Shown: positions 6,043-12,637 of the stretch, piece after piece
How the letters are laid out: every line of letters begins with the position of its first letter
Position numbering within the stretch: the stretch's first letter is position 1
Assembly: GCA_015232935.1 (NCBI GenBank)
Contig: JADFYT010000015.1
Coordinates: forward strand, 1 to 18,258
Origin: Desulfamplus sp.
Lineage (GTDB): Bacteria > Desulfobacterota > Desulfobacteria > Desulfobacterales > Desulfobacteraceae
Direction of reading: 5' to 3'
DNA: 18,258 nucleotides
Notes under the pieces: generated by a model
What the model saw: only the letters and a program-made list of their open reading frames with translations
Databases searched by the model: none
What the model was told of the DNA's origin: nothing
Translations under genes and position numbers: made by a program

Positions 6043-7226
6043 TTGGAATTTCCAAACTATACTGTTCAACCGTTGAACCCTCGGATACCTTACGCTATGC
6101 CCGCCATTCCGGCAAACTTCCCTCTCACCTTCTTCAGTTCTCTGCTGACAAAAAACCTGTTGTAGTCTGGAATATGACTAAACGATGCAACCTAAGATGT
6201 GTACACTGCTACGCACAATCTGAGGATATCTCCTATGACAATGAACTGACACATGAGCAGAGCATTGCCATGATTGATGATCTGGCCCAATTCGGAGCTC
6301 CGGTGCTCCTGCTGTCAGGAGGAGAGCCTCTGGTTCACCCACGTCTTGCTGAGTATGCAGAGTATGCTGTAAAAAAGGGGATGCGGGCAGTAATATCTAC
6401 TAACGGAACCCTGATTACAAAAGAGAAAGCAAAAATTCTCAAGGAGATCGGGCTCTCCTATGTGGGGATCAGTCTGGACGGGCTTGAGGAGACTCATGAC
6501 AAATTCAGAGGGATCAAGGGATCATTTCAGAAAGCACTCCAGGGTATCCGCAATTGCCAGGAGGCCGGCATCAAGGTCGGATTACGATTTACCATAAACA
6601 AACGGAATGTCCATGAAATTCCAGGTATATTTGATCTTCTTGAAAAGATGGATATTCCCAGAGCATGCTTTTACCATTTAGTCTATTCAGGAAGAGCATC
6701 TTCCATTGCAAATGAAGATCTGTCTCACGAAGAGACCCGTAAAGCCCTTGATCTGATTATGGCAAGAACAAGGGATCTTCATGACCGGAATCTGCCAAAA
6801 GAGATCCTTACTGTTGATAATCATGCCGATGGTCCCTATCTCTATCTCAAACTTCTCAAAGATGACCCGATAAGGGCAGCAGAGGTACTGGAGCTTCTTC
6901 AAATGAACGAAGGAAATAACTCCGGCAGAGGATTTGGCTGTATCAGCTGGAATGGAGATGTCCATCCAGATCAGTTCTGGAGGGAAAAATGCCTTGGAAA
7001 TATTAAGGATCGACCCTTTTCTGAAATATGGACAGATACCGGCAATGATTTCTTAATGAAACTCAAAGACAAAAAAAGCCATGTAGGGGGCAGATGTGCG
7101 GATTGCAGGTGGCTTGGGATCTGCGGCGGAAACTTCAGGGCAAGAGCGGAATCCATCAAAGGAGATCCATGGGATGAAGATCCTGCATGTTACCTGACCG
7201 ATTATGAGATAAAAAAGGAGATTTAA
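6039..7226 (+). CDS. ahbC: 12,18-didecarboxysiroheme deacetylase AhbC (radical SAM)
   Basis: The 395-residue protein has the radical SAM motif CNLRCVHC (C50, C54, C57), preceded by VVVWNMTKR, and a Gly-rich LSGGEPL motif. A C-terminal SPASM-like set of cysteines (C301, C318, C353, C356, C362, C384) would bind a second iron-sulfur cluster. In the siroheme-dependent pathway AhbC removes the two acetate side chains from 12,18-didecarboxysiroheme to give Fe-coproporphyrin III, using S-adenosylmethionine under anoxic conditions. Assignment to AhbC rather than AhbD rests on order (ahbC-hemB-ahbD), the N-terminal stretch before the motif, and the WNGDVHPDQFW segment near the end. The start overlaps the stop of the ClpX-like gene by four bases, and hemB follows after four bases. 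A tungsten- or nitrite-related paralogue (NirJ-like) is a less likely alternative. Confidence 0.9.
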   Translation: MIGISKLYCSTVEPSDTLRYARHSGKLPSHLLQFSADKKPVVVWNMTKRCNLRCVHCYAQSEDISYDNELTHEQSIAMIDDLAQFGAPVLLLSGGEPLVHPRLAEYAEYAVKKGMRAVISTNGTLITKEKAKILKEIGLSYVGISLDGLEETHDKFRGIKGSFQKALQGIRNCQEAGIKVGLRFTINKRNVHEIPGIFDLLEKMDIPRACFYHLVYSGRASSIANEDLSHEETRKALDLIMARTRDLHDRNLPKEILTVDNHADGPYLYLKLLKDDPIRAAEVLELLQMNEGNNSGRGFGCISWNGDVHPDQFWREKCLGNIKDRPFSEIWTDTGNDFLMKLKDKKSHVGGRCADCRWLGICGGNFRARAESIKGDPWDEDPACYLTDYEIKKEI

Positions 7227-7230
7227 TACG

Positions 7231-8205
7231 ATGCTGTTTCCGGATTTCAGAGCCAGACGACTCAGAGAAAAAAATGCCTTTAGAAGAATGATTCGGGAAA
7301 CCACCCTTACAGTGGATGACCTCATGCTTCCTCTGTTTGCAATTGAGGGAAAGGGTATAAAAAATCCAATCCCCTCCATGCCGGGTCAGTTTCAACTCAC
7401 GTGTGACCATCTTGTCAAAATTGTGCGGGAGGCCTATGAAGCTGGAATCCCGGCTGTAATGCTATTTGGTCTGCCTGATAAAAAAGACCCTCTTGCCACA
7501 AGAGCCTATGCATCTGACGGAATTGTCCAGAAAGCCGTTAAAGCTGTTAAAGAGTCAGTACCTGATATGGCAGTTGTCACTGATGTCTGTCTTTGCCAAT
7601 ATACAGATCATGGCCATTGCGGTATTGTTGACAATGGGAAGATCGACAATGACGCATCACTTGATCTGATCGCCAAAACAGCTTTGTCCCATGCAAAGGC
7701 AGGTGCCGACATGGTGGCACCTTCTGACATGATGGACGGACGAGTTGGTGAGATACGCCAGACACTTGATGAGGAAAATTTTTCAGATATTCCAATCATG
7801 TCATATGCTGTGAAATATGCATCAGCATATTATGGCCCATTCAGACAGGCTGCAGACTCTGCTCCTCAGTTCGGGGACCGCAAATCCTACCAGATGGATC
7901 CTGCCAATTCTCTTGAAGCAATAAGAGAGGCCACTATGGATATCGAGGAGGGGGCAGACATCATCATGGTAAAGCCTGCTCTGTCATACCTGGATATTAT
8001 ATATAGACTTAAAGAGGAAATTGATCTTCCCATGGCTGCCTACAGTGTAAGCGGAGAATATGCCATGATCAAGGCTGCGGAACTTATGGGATGGGTGGAT
8101 GGCAAAAAGGTGGTAATGGAGACACTTCTATCTATAAAACGTGCCGGGGCTGATATTATTTTGACCTATTCCGCTCTGGAAGCAGCAAAGGAGCTGAACA
8201 GATAA
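7231..8205 (+). CDS. hemB: Porphobilinogen synthase (delta-aminolevulinate dehydratase)
   Basis: The 324-residue enzyme condenses two 5-aminolevulinate molecules to porphobilinogen, the second committed step of tetrapyrrole synthesis. The two Schiff-base lysines are K195 (SYAVKYASAYYGPFR) and K248 (IMVKPALSYLD). The metal site is of the zinc type: C120, C122 and C130 in DVCLCQYTDHGHCG, in contrast to the Asp-rich magnesium type. Length and order of motifs are normal. A strong ribosome binding site, AAGGAG, precedes the ATG and overlaps the end of ahbC. The stop TAA shares one base with the ahbD ATG (TAATG). Placement between the two late-acting radical SAM genes joins early and late heme steps in one transcript, as is common in sulfate reducers. 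Confidence 0.98.
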   Translation: MLFPDFRARRLREKNAFRRMIRETTLTVDDLMLPLFAIEGKGIKNPIPSMPGQFQLTCDHLVKIVREAYEAGIPAVMLFGLPDKKDPLATRAYASDGIVQKAVKAVKESVPDMAVVTDVCLCQYTDHGHCGIVDNGKIDNDASLDLIAKTALSHAKAGADMVAPSDMMDGRVGEIRQTLDEENFSDIPIMSYAVKYASAYYGPFRQAADSAPQFGDRKSYQMDPANSLEAIREATMDIEEGADIIMVKPALSYLDIIYRLKEEIDLPMAAYSVSGEYAMIKAAELMGWVDGKKVVMETLLSIKRAGADIILTYSALEAAKELNR

Positions 8206-9422
8206 TGCACTCCTCTTCCCGTGATTCACATAGACATACTTCCGATTCACATGGGCATGGTTCCGATTCACATATGCATGGTTCAAAGTCACATGGGCAA
8301 GGTTCAGATCATCCCTCACATGGAGATCTCCACTCCTGTCATGGGCGTGAGCACGGATCATCTGCACATGGACAATTCCCCCGGATAAGATTAGTTGCAT
8401 GGGAGACCACCCGACGCTGTAACTTATCCTGTGTTCACTGCCGGGCTGCGGCAGAAGATCATGTGTATGAAAATGAACTTGATACAGCTGCAGCCATGAC
8501 CCTTATGGATCAAATAAGAGATGCGGGGCAGCCAATCGTAATCCTCACCGGAGGAGAGCCGCTTTTAAGAGAGGATATCTTTGACATTGCCGCTTACGGA
8601 ACAAAGATAGGCCTCAGAATGGTGATGGCACCCAATGGAACCATGATCACCCCTGAAAATGCCATAAAAATGAAAGAATCCGGCATCAAGCGGATCAGCA
8701 TAAGTCTGGATGGATCTACAAAAGAGAGCCATGACAAATTCAGAGGCGTTGATGGTGCCTTTGAAGGAGCACTGAACGGAATTGATTTTGCTAAAGATGC
8801 GGGACTCGAATTTCAGATAAATACAACAATAACAAAAACCAATCTTGAAGAGATACCAAAAATTCTGGCACTTGCAGAATCACTGGGTGCAGTTGCACAC
8901 CACATATTCCTGCTTGTCCCCACTGGAAGAGGCAAATATATTGTTGATCAGGAGATAGATGCAAAGGAATATGAAAAAACATTGAACTGGTTCTATGACC
9001 AACGGGATAAAACAACCCTTCAGCTCAAAGCCACCTGTGCACCGCACTATTACAGAATATTGAGACAACGGGCAAAAGATGAAGGTAAAAAAGTGACCTT
9101 TGAGAGCCATGGATTAGATGCAGTGACTCGGGGCTGCCTTGCAGGAACAGGCTTCTGCTTCATATCCCATATTGGTGAAGTACAGACATGCGGATTTCTC
9201 GACGTTAAATGCGGCGATATAACAAAGTCCACATTTAAAGATGTGTGGCAAGGCTCGGAGGTATTCAAAAATCTGAGGGACTTTAACAGCCTTGATGGCA
9301 AATGCGGCATCTGCGAATACCGTAAAGTTTGTGGTGGATGCAGGGCAAGAGCCTATGAGTCCAAGGAAAACTATATGGCTGAAGAGCCTCTTTGCACATA
9401 TATCCCATCCAAAAAGGCATGA
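8205..9422 (+). CDS. ahbD: Heme synthase AhbD (radical SAM) with His-rich N-terminal leader
   Basis: The 405-residue protein has the radical SAM motif CNLSCVHC (C72, C76, C79) preceded by RLVAWETTRR, and LTGGEPLL after it. C-terminal cysteines in GTGFCFISHIGEVQTCGF and CGICEYRKVCGGC form the SPASM-like auxiliary cluster site. AhbD oxidatively decarboxylates the two propionates of Fe-coproporphyrin III to vinyls, giving heme b. Residues 1-56 are unlike the rest: 14 histidines with Ser, Gly and Asp in a roughly seven-residue repeat (SDSHGHG-like), one Cys at 45, no membrane segment. Such a leader could bind nickel, zinc, cobalt or heme iron, but that is inference. ATG 8205 overlaps the hemB stop; no better start exists before the core, so the leader is probably translated. 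A His-rich out-of-frame reading frame continues past the stop. Confidence 0.92.
   Translation: MHSSSRDSHRHTSDSHGHGSDSHMHGSKSHGQGSDHPSHGDLHSCHGREHGSSAHGQFPRIRLVAWETTRRCNLSCVHCRAAAEDHVYENELDTAAAMTLMDQIRDAGQPIVILTGGEPLLREDIFDIAAYGTKIGLRMVMAPNGTMITPENAIKMKESGIKRISISLDGSTKESHDKFRGVDGAFEGALNGIDFAKDAGLEFQINTTITKTNLEEIPKILALAESLGAVAHHIFLLVPTGRGKYIVDQEIDAKEYEKTLNWFYDQRDKTTLQLKATCAPHYYRILRQRAKDEGKKVTFESHGLDAVTRGCLAGTGFCFISHIGEVQTCGFLDVKCGDITKSTFKDVWQGSEVFKNLRDFNSLDGKCGICEYRKVCGGCRARAYESKENYMAEEPLCTYIPSKKA
8240..8323 (+). repeat. 21-base tandem repeat encoding the His-rich leader of AhbD
   Basis: Four adjacent 21-base units (8240-8260, 8261-8281, 8282-8302, 8303-8323) each begin TTC and keep a TCACATGGGCATGG-like core in three of the four; an older, less regular unit precedes them at about 8218-8239. 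The period of seven codons gives the SDSHGHG, SDSHMHG, SKSHGQG and SDHPSHG peptides. The first two units differ at only two or three positions, indicating recent duplication. Copy number is likely to vary between strains. Confidence 0.85.
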
Positions 9423-9525
9423 TCCTATTCTTGTCAGCTTGAATCACGAAAAAATCAGTCTGAATCACACGAAACAAACACATAACCATATTTTTGCTCA
9501 CCTCCCTAACCATGAAAATCATTAA
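9423..9525 (+). other. Out-of-frame His-rich open stretch directly after ahbD
   Basis: Reading one base ahead of the ahbD frame from the A-run at 9411-9415, the sequence stays open to TAA at 9523-9525 and encodes about 36 residues with eight histidines (for example SLNHEKISLNH, THNHIF, LPNHENH). A one-base deletion in the A-run would attach this tail to AhbD. The DNA repeats a GAATCAC motif (9441-9447 and 9461-9467). It may be a lost C-terminal extension, a sequencing or assembly error, or chance. It has no start codon or ribosome binding site of its own. Confidence 0.3.
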
Positions 9526-9539
9526 TATATTTTCATGGT
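9509..9539. promoter_or_regulatory. Perfect 11-base dyad upstream of ackA (operator-like)
   Basis: ACCATGAAAAT (9509-9519) and ATTTTCATGGT (9529-9539) are a perfect inverted repeat with a 9-base spacer. No T-run follows on either strand, so it is not a classical terminator. A related sequence lies after ackA at 10826-10870. It could be a transcription factor operator for ackA, a weak barrier at the end of the heme operon, or a copy of an intergenic repeat. Confidence 0.5.
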
Positions 9540-9570
9540 AAAAAAATCACAAACAATTCAGGAACAATCC

Positions 9571-10806
9571 ATGACAGTTCAGAAAGAATCCATGATAGTT
9601 TTAATTATTAATGCTGGCAGCTCATCTTTGAAATATCAACTTATCAATATGCACCCTGATGCTCATGATCATGATGTCATGGCTTCAGGCGTGGTTGAGC
9701 GTATTGGTGAATCTCAGGGCAAACTCACACATAAAAAGATATCAGGACAAAAAAATGCAAAATTTATCAAAGAGCAGCAGATCAATGATCATGGAATTGC
9801 CATGCACCTTGCCGCAGGGATGCTCACTGATAAAGATGCGGGGGTTATAAGCACAATTAATGAAATTGATGCTGTTGGCCATCGCGTTGTACAGGGTGGA
9901 GAAAATTTTAATGCATCAATTCTGATTGATGATGATGTAAAAAAGGCGATCCGCGACAACTACCCTTTGGCTCCTCTTCACAATCCACCAAATCTGACAG
10001 GAATTGAGGTTGCAGAGTCGCTTTTTCCTTCCATACCAAATATCGCTGTCTTTGACACTGAATTTCACCAGACCATACCTCAAAAAGCCTTTATGTATGC
10101 CCTGCCATACGAATTTTATGAAAAATTCAGAGTAAGACGTTATGGATTTCATGGCACATCACATAAATTTGTTTCTAATAGTGCGGCAGACCTGATAAAG
10201 ATCAACAAAGAGGAGCTTAACCTGATTACAGTTCATCTTGGGAACGGCTGTTCCATCTGTGCCATAGAAAAAGGAAGATGTGTTGATACGTCAATGGGAA
10301 TGACTCCACTCGCAGGTGTAATGATGGGCACAAGAACCGGAGATATTGATCCAGCAATCCAGAAATATCTTATAGAGTACACCAATCTGAACGCTGAAGA
10401 GCTGGACAATATCTTTAATAAAAAAAGCGGACTTAAGGGAATCTGCGGCATGAACGACATGCGTGATATCCATTCAGCAGCAAATAGAGGCAATGAGCGG
10501 GCACAACTTGCACTTGAGATGTTTGCCTATCAGGTTAAAAAATATATAGGAGCATATGTTGCTGTGCTGGGCAGTGTGGACGGCATCATTTTCACGGCCG
10601 GAATCGGTGAAAACGACACAGTTACCAGAGAGATGATCTGTTCCAATCTGACGGGACTTGGAATTGAAATCGACCCGTCCAGAAACAGTGAGGTAAGTTC
10701 TGAACCAAGAGCCATACATTCAGGCAGCAGCAAAGTTCAGGTATGGGTAGTGCCCACAAACGAAGAGTTGCAGATCGCACGGGAAGTTGTCAATTGTCTT
10801 TACTAA
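9571..10806 (+). CDS. ackA: Acetate kinase
   Basis: The protein converts acetyl phosphate and ADP to acetate and ATP, or the reverse for acetate activation, in the cytoplasm. Seen motifs are the N-terminal VLIINAGSSSLKYQL phosphate-binding strand, GHRVVQGG, FDTEFHQTIP, RRYGFHGTSHK, the HLGNGCS loop, and GIIFTAGIGEND near the C-terminus. The ATG at 9571 is chosen because AGGAA lies six bases before it; ATG 9592 (giving MIVLIINAGSSS) best matches the usual N-terminus but has a weaker site, and ATG 9535 lies in the right arm of the dyad with no ribosome binding site. From 9571 the protein has 411 residues, close to the normal 400. No pta gene is adjacent. Transcription is convergent with the yebG-like gene. 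Confidence 0.96.
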   Translation: MTVQKESMIVLIINAGSSSLKYQLINMHPDAHDHDVMASGVVERIGESQGKLTHKKISGQKNAKFIKEQQINDHGIAMHLAAGMLTDKDAGVISTINEIDAVGHRVVQGGENFNASILIDDDVKKAIRDNYPLAPLHNPPNLTGIEVAESLFPSIPNIAVFDTEFHQTIPQKAFMYALPYEFYEKFRVRRYGFHGTSHKFVSNSAADLIKINKEELNLITVHLGNGCSICAIEKGRCVDTSMGMTPLAGVMMGTRTGDIDPAIQKYLIEYTNLNAEELDNIFNKKSGLKGICGMNDMRDIHSAANRGNERAQLALEMFAYQVKKYIGAYVAVLGSVDGIIFTAGIGENDTVTREMICSNLTGLGIEIDPSRNSEVSSEPRAIHSGSSKVQVWVVPTNEELQIAREVVNCLY

Positions 10807-10825
10807 AACATTCATGGTCATTTTC

Positions 10826-10870
10826 TGCTCATCACCAATCATGAAAATGAGAATGCATTTTCTCGGTAAA
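10826..10870. repeat. Second copy of the ackA-flanking dyad repeat
   Basis: This segment shares TGCTCA, CATGAAAAT, ATTTTC and GGTAAA in the same order and nearly the same spacing as 9495-9542. Within it GAAAATG (10843-10849) can pair with CATTTTC downstream (10856-10862) or with TCATTTTC upstream (10818-10825), so alternative hairpins are possible. It lies between the convergent ackA and yebG-like genes, where a bidirectional terminator would be expected, but there is no good T-run. Confidence 0.45.
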
Positions 10871-10883
10871 TCCTGAGGAATGA

Positions 10884-11309
10884 TCAGGCTTCAACATTTA
10901 ATTTACTTGAGGCATCTTTAGCGGCTGGTGCACTGGTATCTTTATCACTTTTTGCTTTTGTGCCTTTTTTCTTCTCCTTCTCGCTGGAAGAGGAAGATTC
11001 AGAACTCTGACTTTTATCAGAACTCTGACCTTTACCAGAATTTTCACCTTTAACTGAAGCGGCAGGAGATTTCTTCAAGGGCAACCCTTTAAGAATATTC
11101 ATAACCTGATTGCTGTTCTTAGCAAGATAAAGGGAGATCGAATCTCTCTGCTCATCGTCGATTGTCAAAGCGTCATATCTGCCAATAAAATCATACAGGT
11201 TGTCTGCTATATCAAGCATCTTATCATGGGCATCTGCCTCTTTCTTGGTGGCAAAGGTCATTTTTTCCTCCCCATTTCTGACAACCACATATTTCACAAT
11301 AACAGCCAT
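10884..11309 (-). CDS. yebG: YebG family protein (DNA-damage-inducible family) with low-complexity tail
   Basis: The first 80 or so residues follow YebG closely in character: MAVIVKYVVVRNGEEKMTF, KKEADAHDKMLDIADNL, and DDEQRDSISLYLA. In E. coli yebG is an SOS gene of unknown biochemical function. The start at 11309 is chosen because AAGGAG lies ten bases upstream and it reproduces the family N-terminus; a longer frame from 11336 adds nine unlikely residues. The C-terminal half (about 60 residues) is a Ser/Lys/Glu/Gln-rich, probably disordered tail, longer than in E. coli. A good promoter lies at 11342-11369. No E. coli-type LexA box (CTGT-N8-ACAG) is seen, but deltaproteobacterial LexA sites differ. 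The 141-residue protein has no membrane segment. Confidence 0.85.
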   Translation of the reverse strand: MAVIVKYVVVRNGEEKMTFATKKEADAHDKMLDIADNLYDFIGRYDALTIDDEQRDSISLYLAKNSNQVMNILKGLPLKKSPAASVKGENSGKGQSSDKSQSSESSSSSEKEKKKGTKAKSDKDTSAPAAKDASSKLNVEA

Positions 11310-11341
11310 AACAACACAGCTCCTTATATTGATCACAGATA

Positions 11342-11369
11342 ATTATATTTCTTCCATGATTTCAATCAA
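11342..11369 (-). promoter_or_regulatory. Sigma-70 promoter for the yebG-like gene
   Basis: On the minus strand TTGATT (11369 to 11364) and TATAAT (11347 to 11342) are 16 bases apart. The expected transcription start is near 11335, giving a leader of about 25 bases that contains the AAGGAG ribosome binding site. This separates the gene from ftsY, whose stop lies 75 bases upstream. Confidence 0.6.
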
Positions 11370-11421
11370 ATATTTTTAACTCTGTCTATCCGGTCTTCAG
11401 CAGCGTAAAGACCCTTCCTGC

Positions 11422-12420
11422 CTAATCAAAGAGTGCGTTTACAAACAGTTCGGCATCAAAATCCTGCAGATCATCAATACCCTCCCCTACGCCTATATAT
11501 TTTATGGGCACATCCATGCTTTTTGCAACCGCCACCACAATACCACCTTTCGCAGTCCCATCTAATTTGGTAAGTGCAAGAGAGGTAATCTCCACAGCTT
11601 CATTAAACAGCTTTGCCTGGGAAAGAGCATTCTGACCGGTTGTAGCATCTAAAACCATAAGGATCTCATGCGGGGCACCAGGCAATCTTTTTGATACTGA
11701 ACGCTTGATTTTTTTAAGCTCCTCCATAAGATTCTTCTGGGTATGAAGCCTACCTGCCGTATCGATCAGCAAAATATCAACTCCCCTTGCGATAGAGGCT
11801 TCCACTCCGTCAAAAGCAACTGCGGCAGGATCAGCACCAGCCTTGTGCTTCACAATGCCTACGCCTGCCCGCCTTGCCCATATCTCAAGCTGTTCAATAG
11901 CCGCTGCCCTGAATGTGTCAGCAGCAGCAATAAGCACCTTTTTGCCTTCAGATGAGTATTTAAGAGCAAGTTTGCCAAGGGTGGTTGTCTTGCCGGTTCC
12001 ATTGACTCCTACCACCATTATTACAAGTGGTTTTACAAATGGCGTTCTGAGTGATGCATGAAAACCGGTATCAGACGCGGAAGAATTATTGGCAGAAGTC
12101 GTGGTGAACGCCGCATGATTTTTAATATCTTCAAAATCTGCCCTGCCCTGCCCTTTACCTGGAAACATTGCCTTTAACTCATTTTTAAATATGGATTTCA
12201 GCTCATCAGCAGAAGATAGTTTTCCTGATTTTTTTCTGACCTTATCCATGATACCCATTGTAATATCAATGCCAAGATCTGACATAACAAGAATCTCTTC
12301 AAGCTCATCAAACAGAGCCGCATCTATTTTTCTTTCCCTTGAAAAAAGCTCATCCACATCAGTCAAGAGAATCTCTCTTGTTTTGCTAAGGCCTTTCTTA
12401 AGTTTACCCAGTATATCCAT
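11422..12420 (-). CDS. ftsY: Signal recognition particle receptor FtsY
   Basis: The 332-residue protein has the N-domain helical bundle (about 1-85) and the SRP-type GTPase domain: G1 GVNGTGKT (138-145), the DTFRAAA box (168-174), DTAGR (220-224), TKLDGTAKGG (from 284) and the closing GVGEGIDDLQDF. FtsY docks ribosome-SRP complexes at the inner membrane and, with Ffh, delivers nascent membrane proteins to SecYEG. The long acidic A domain of E. coli FtsY is missing, so membrane binding would rely on the short N-terminal helix (MDILGKLKKGL). About 30 residues between the N and G domains (about 95-127, Ser/Thr/Asn-rich) look like a flexible insert. AAGGAG lies 12 bases before the ATG, a slightly long spacing. 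Confidence 0.97.
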   Translation of the reverse strand: MDILGKLKKGLSKTREILLTDVDELFSRERKIDAALFDELEEILVMSDLGIDITMGIMDKVRKKSGKLSSADELKSIFKNELKAMFPGKGQGRADFEDIKNHAAFTTTSANNSSASDTGFHASLRTPFVKPLVIMVVGVNGTGKTTTLGKLALKYSSEGKKVLIAAADTFRAAAIEQLEIWARRAGVGIVKHKAGADPAAVAFDGVEASIARGVDILLIDTAGRLHTQKNLMEELKKIKRSVSKRLPGAPHEILMVLDATTGQNALSQAKLFNEAVEITSLALTKLDGTAKGGIVVAVAKSMDVPIKYIGVGEGIDDLQDFDAELFVNALFD

Positions 12421-12457
12421 TTAAACCTGTTTCTCCTTGTTATTTATCAGGGGTATT

Positions 12458-12474
12458 ATCCTTTAAGGATTATA
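12458..12474 (-). promoter_or_regulatory. Candidate ftsY -10 element overlapping a 13-base dyad
   Basis: On the minus strand TATAAT occupies 12474 to 12469, but no convincing -35 hexamer is seen 16-18 bases upstream. The dyad ATCCTT-T-AAGGAT (12458-12470) covers the predicted transcription start region, a position typical of repressor sites. A small hairpin, CTGAC-TTT-GTCAG on the minus strand, lies immediately upstream at about 12480-12492. The rest of the 217-base gap to leuA (to 12637) holds no gene and no clear leuA terminator. Confidence 0.35.
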
Positions 12475-12637
12475 CAACCTGACAAAGTCAGAAATACTTT
12501 AAGATTAATTATTATAGCCGGGTAGTTTATAACACATCATCAGGAAAAGAGCACATGATGCAGCCCATATTTTTTACCGTAAAAATGTATTCAGATCTTC
12601 ATCAAGCCCAAAGTGTCCAGAATACAACCATGACGGT

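Noticed and set aside
8128..8400. Minus-strand reading frame with Asn-His repeats opposite the ahbD start
   Set aside because: It is the complement of the 21-base repeats; the plus-strand frame continues into a well-recognised AhbD core and overlaps hemB by one base, so the antisense frame is a by-product.
9405..9422. Programmed frameshift site (A-run followed by AAG) at the end of ahbD
   Set aside because: The His-rich frame needs a +1 shift, whereas A-AAA-AAG sites promote -1, and five A residues are too few for efficient transcriptional slippage. It is kept only as a possible mutation or error.
9535..9570. Upstream ATG start for acetate kinase at 9535
   Set aside because: It lies inside the right arm of the dyad, has no ribosome binding site and adds residues not found in the family; starts at 9571 or 9592 are better.
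11310..11421. LexA operator upstream of the yebG-like gene
   Set aside because: No CTGT-N8-ACAG or clear related palindrome is visible; deltaproteobacterial LexA sites vary, so SOS control is left open and no site is annotated.
12571..12585. Odd-centred palindrome TTTTTAC-C-GTAAAAA downstream of leuA
   Set aside because: The one-base spacer cannot form an RNA hairpin and AT-rich palindromes of this size are expected by chance; there is no gene start near it.
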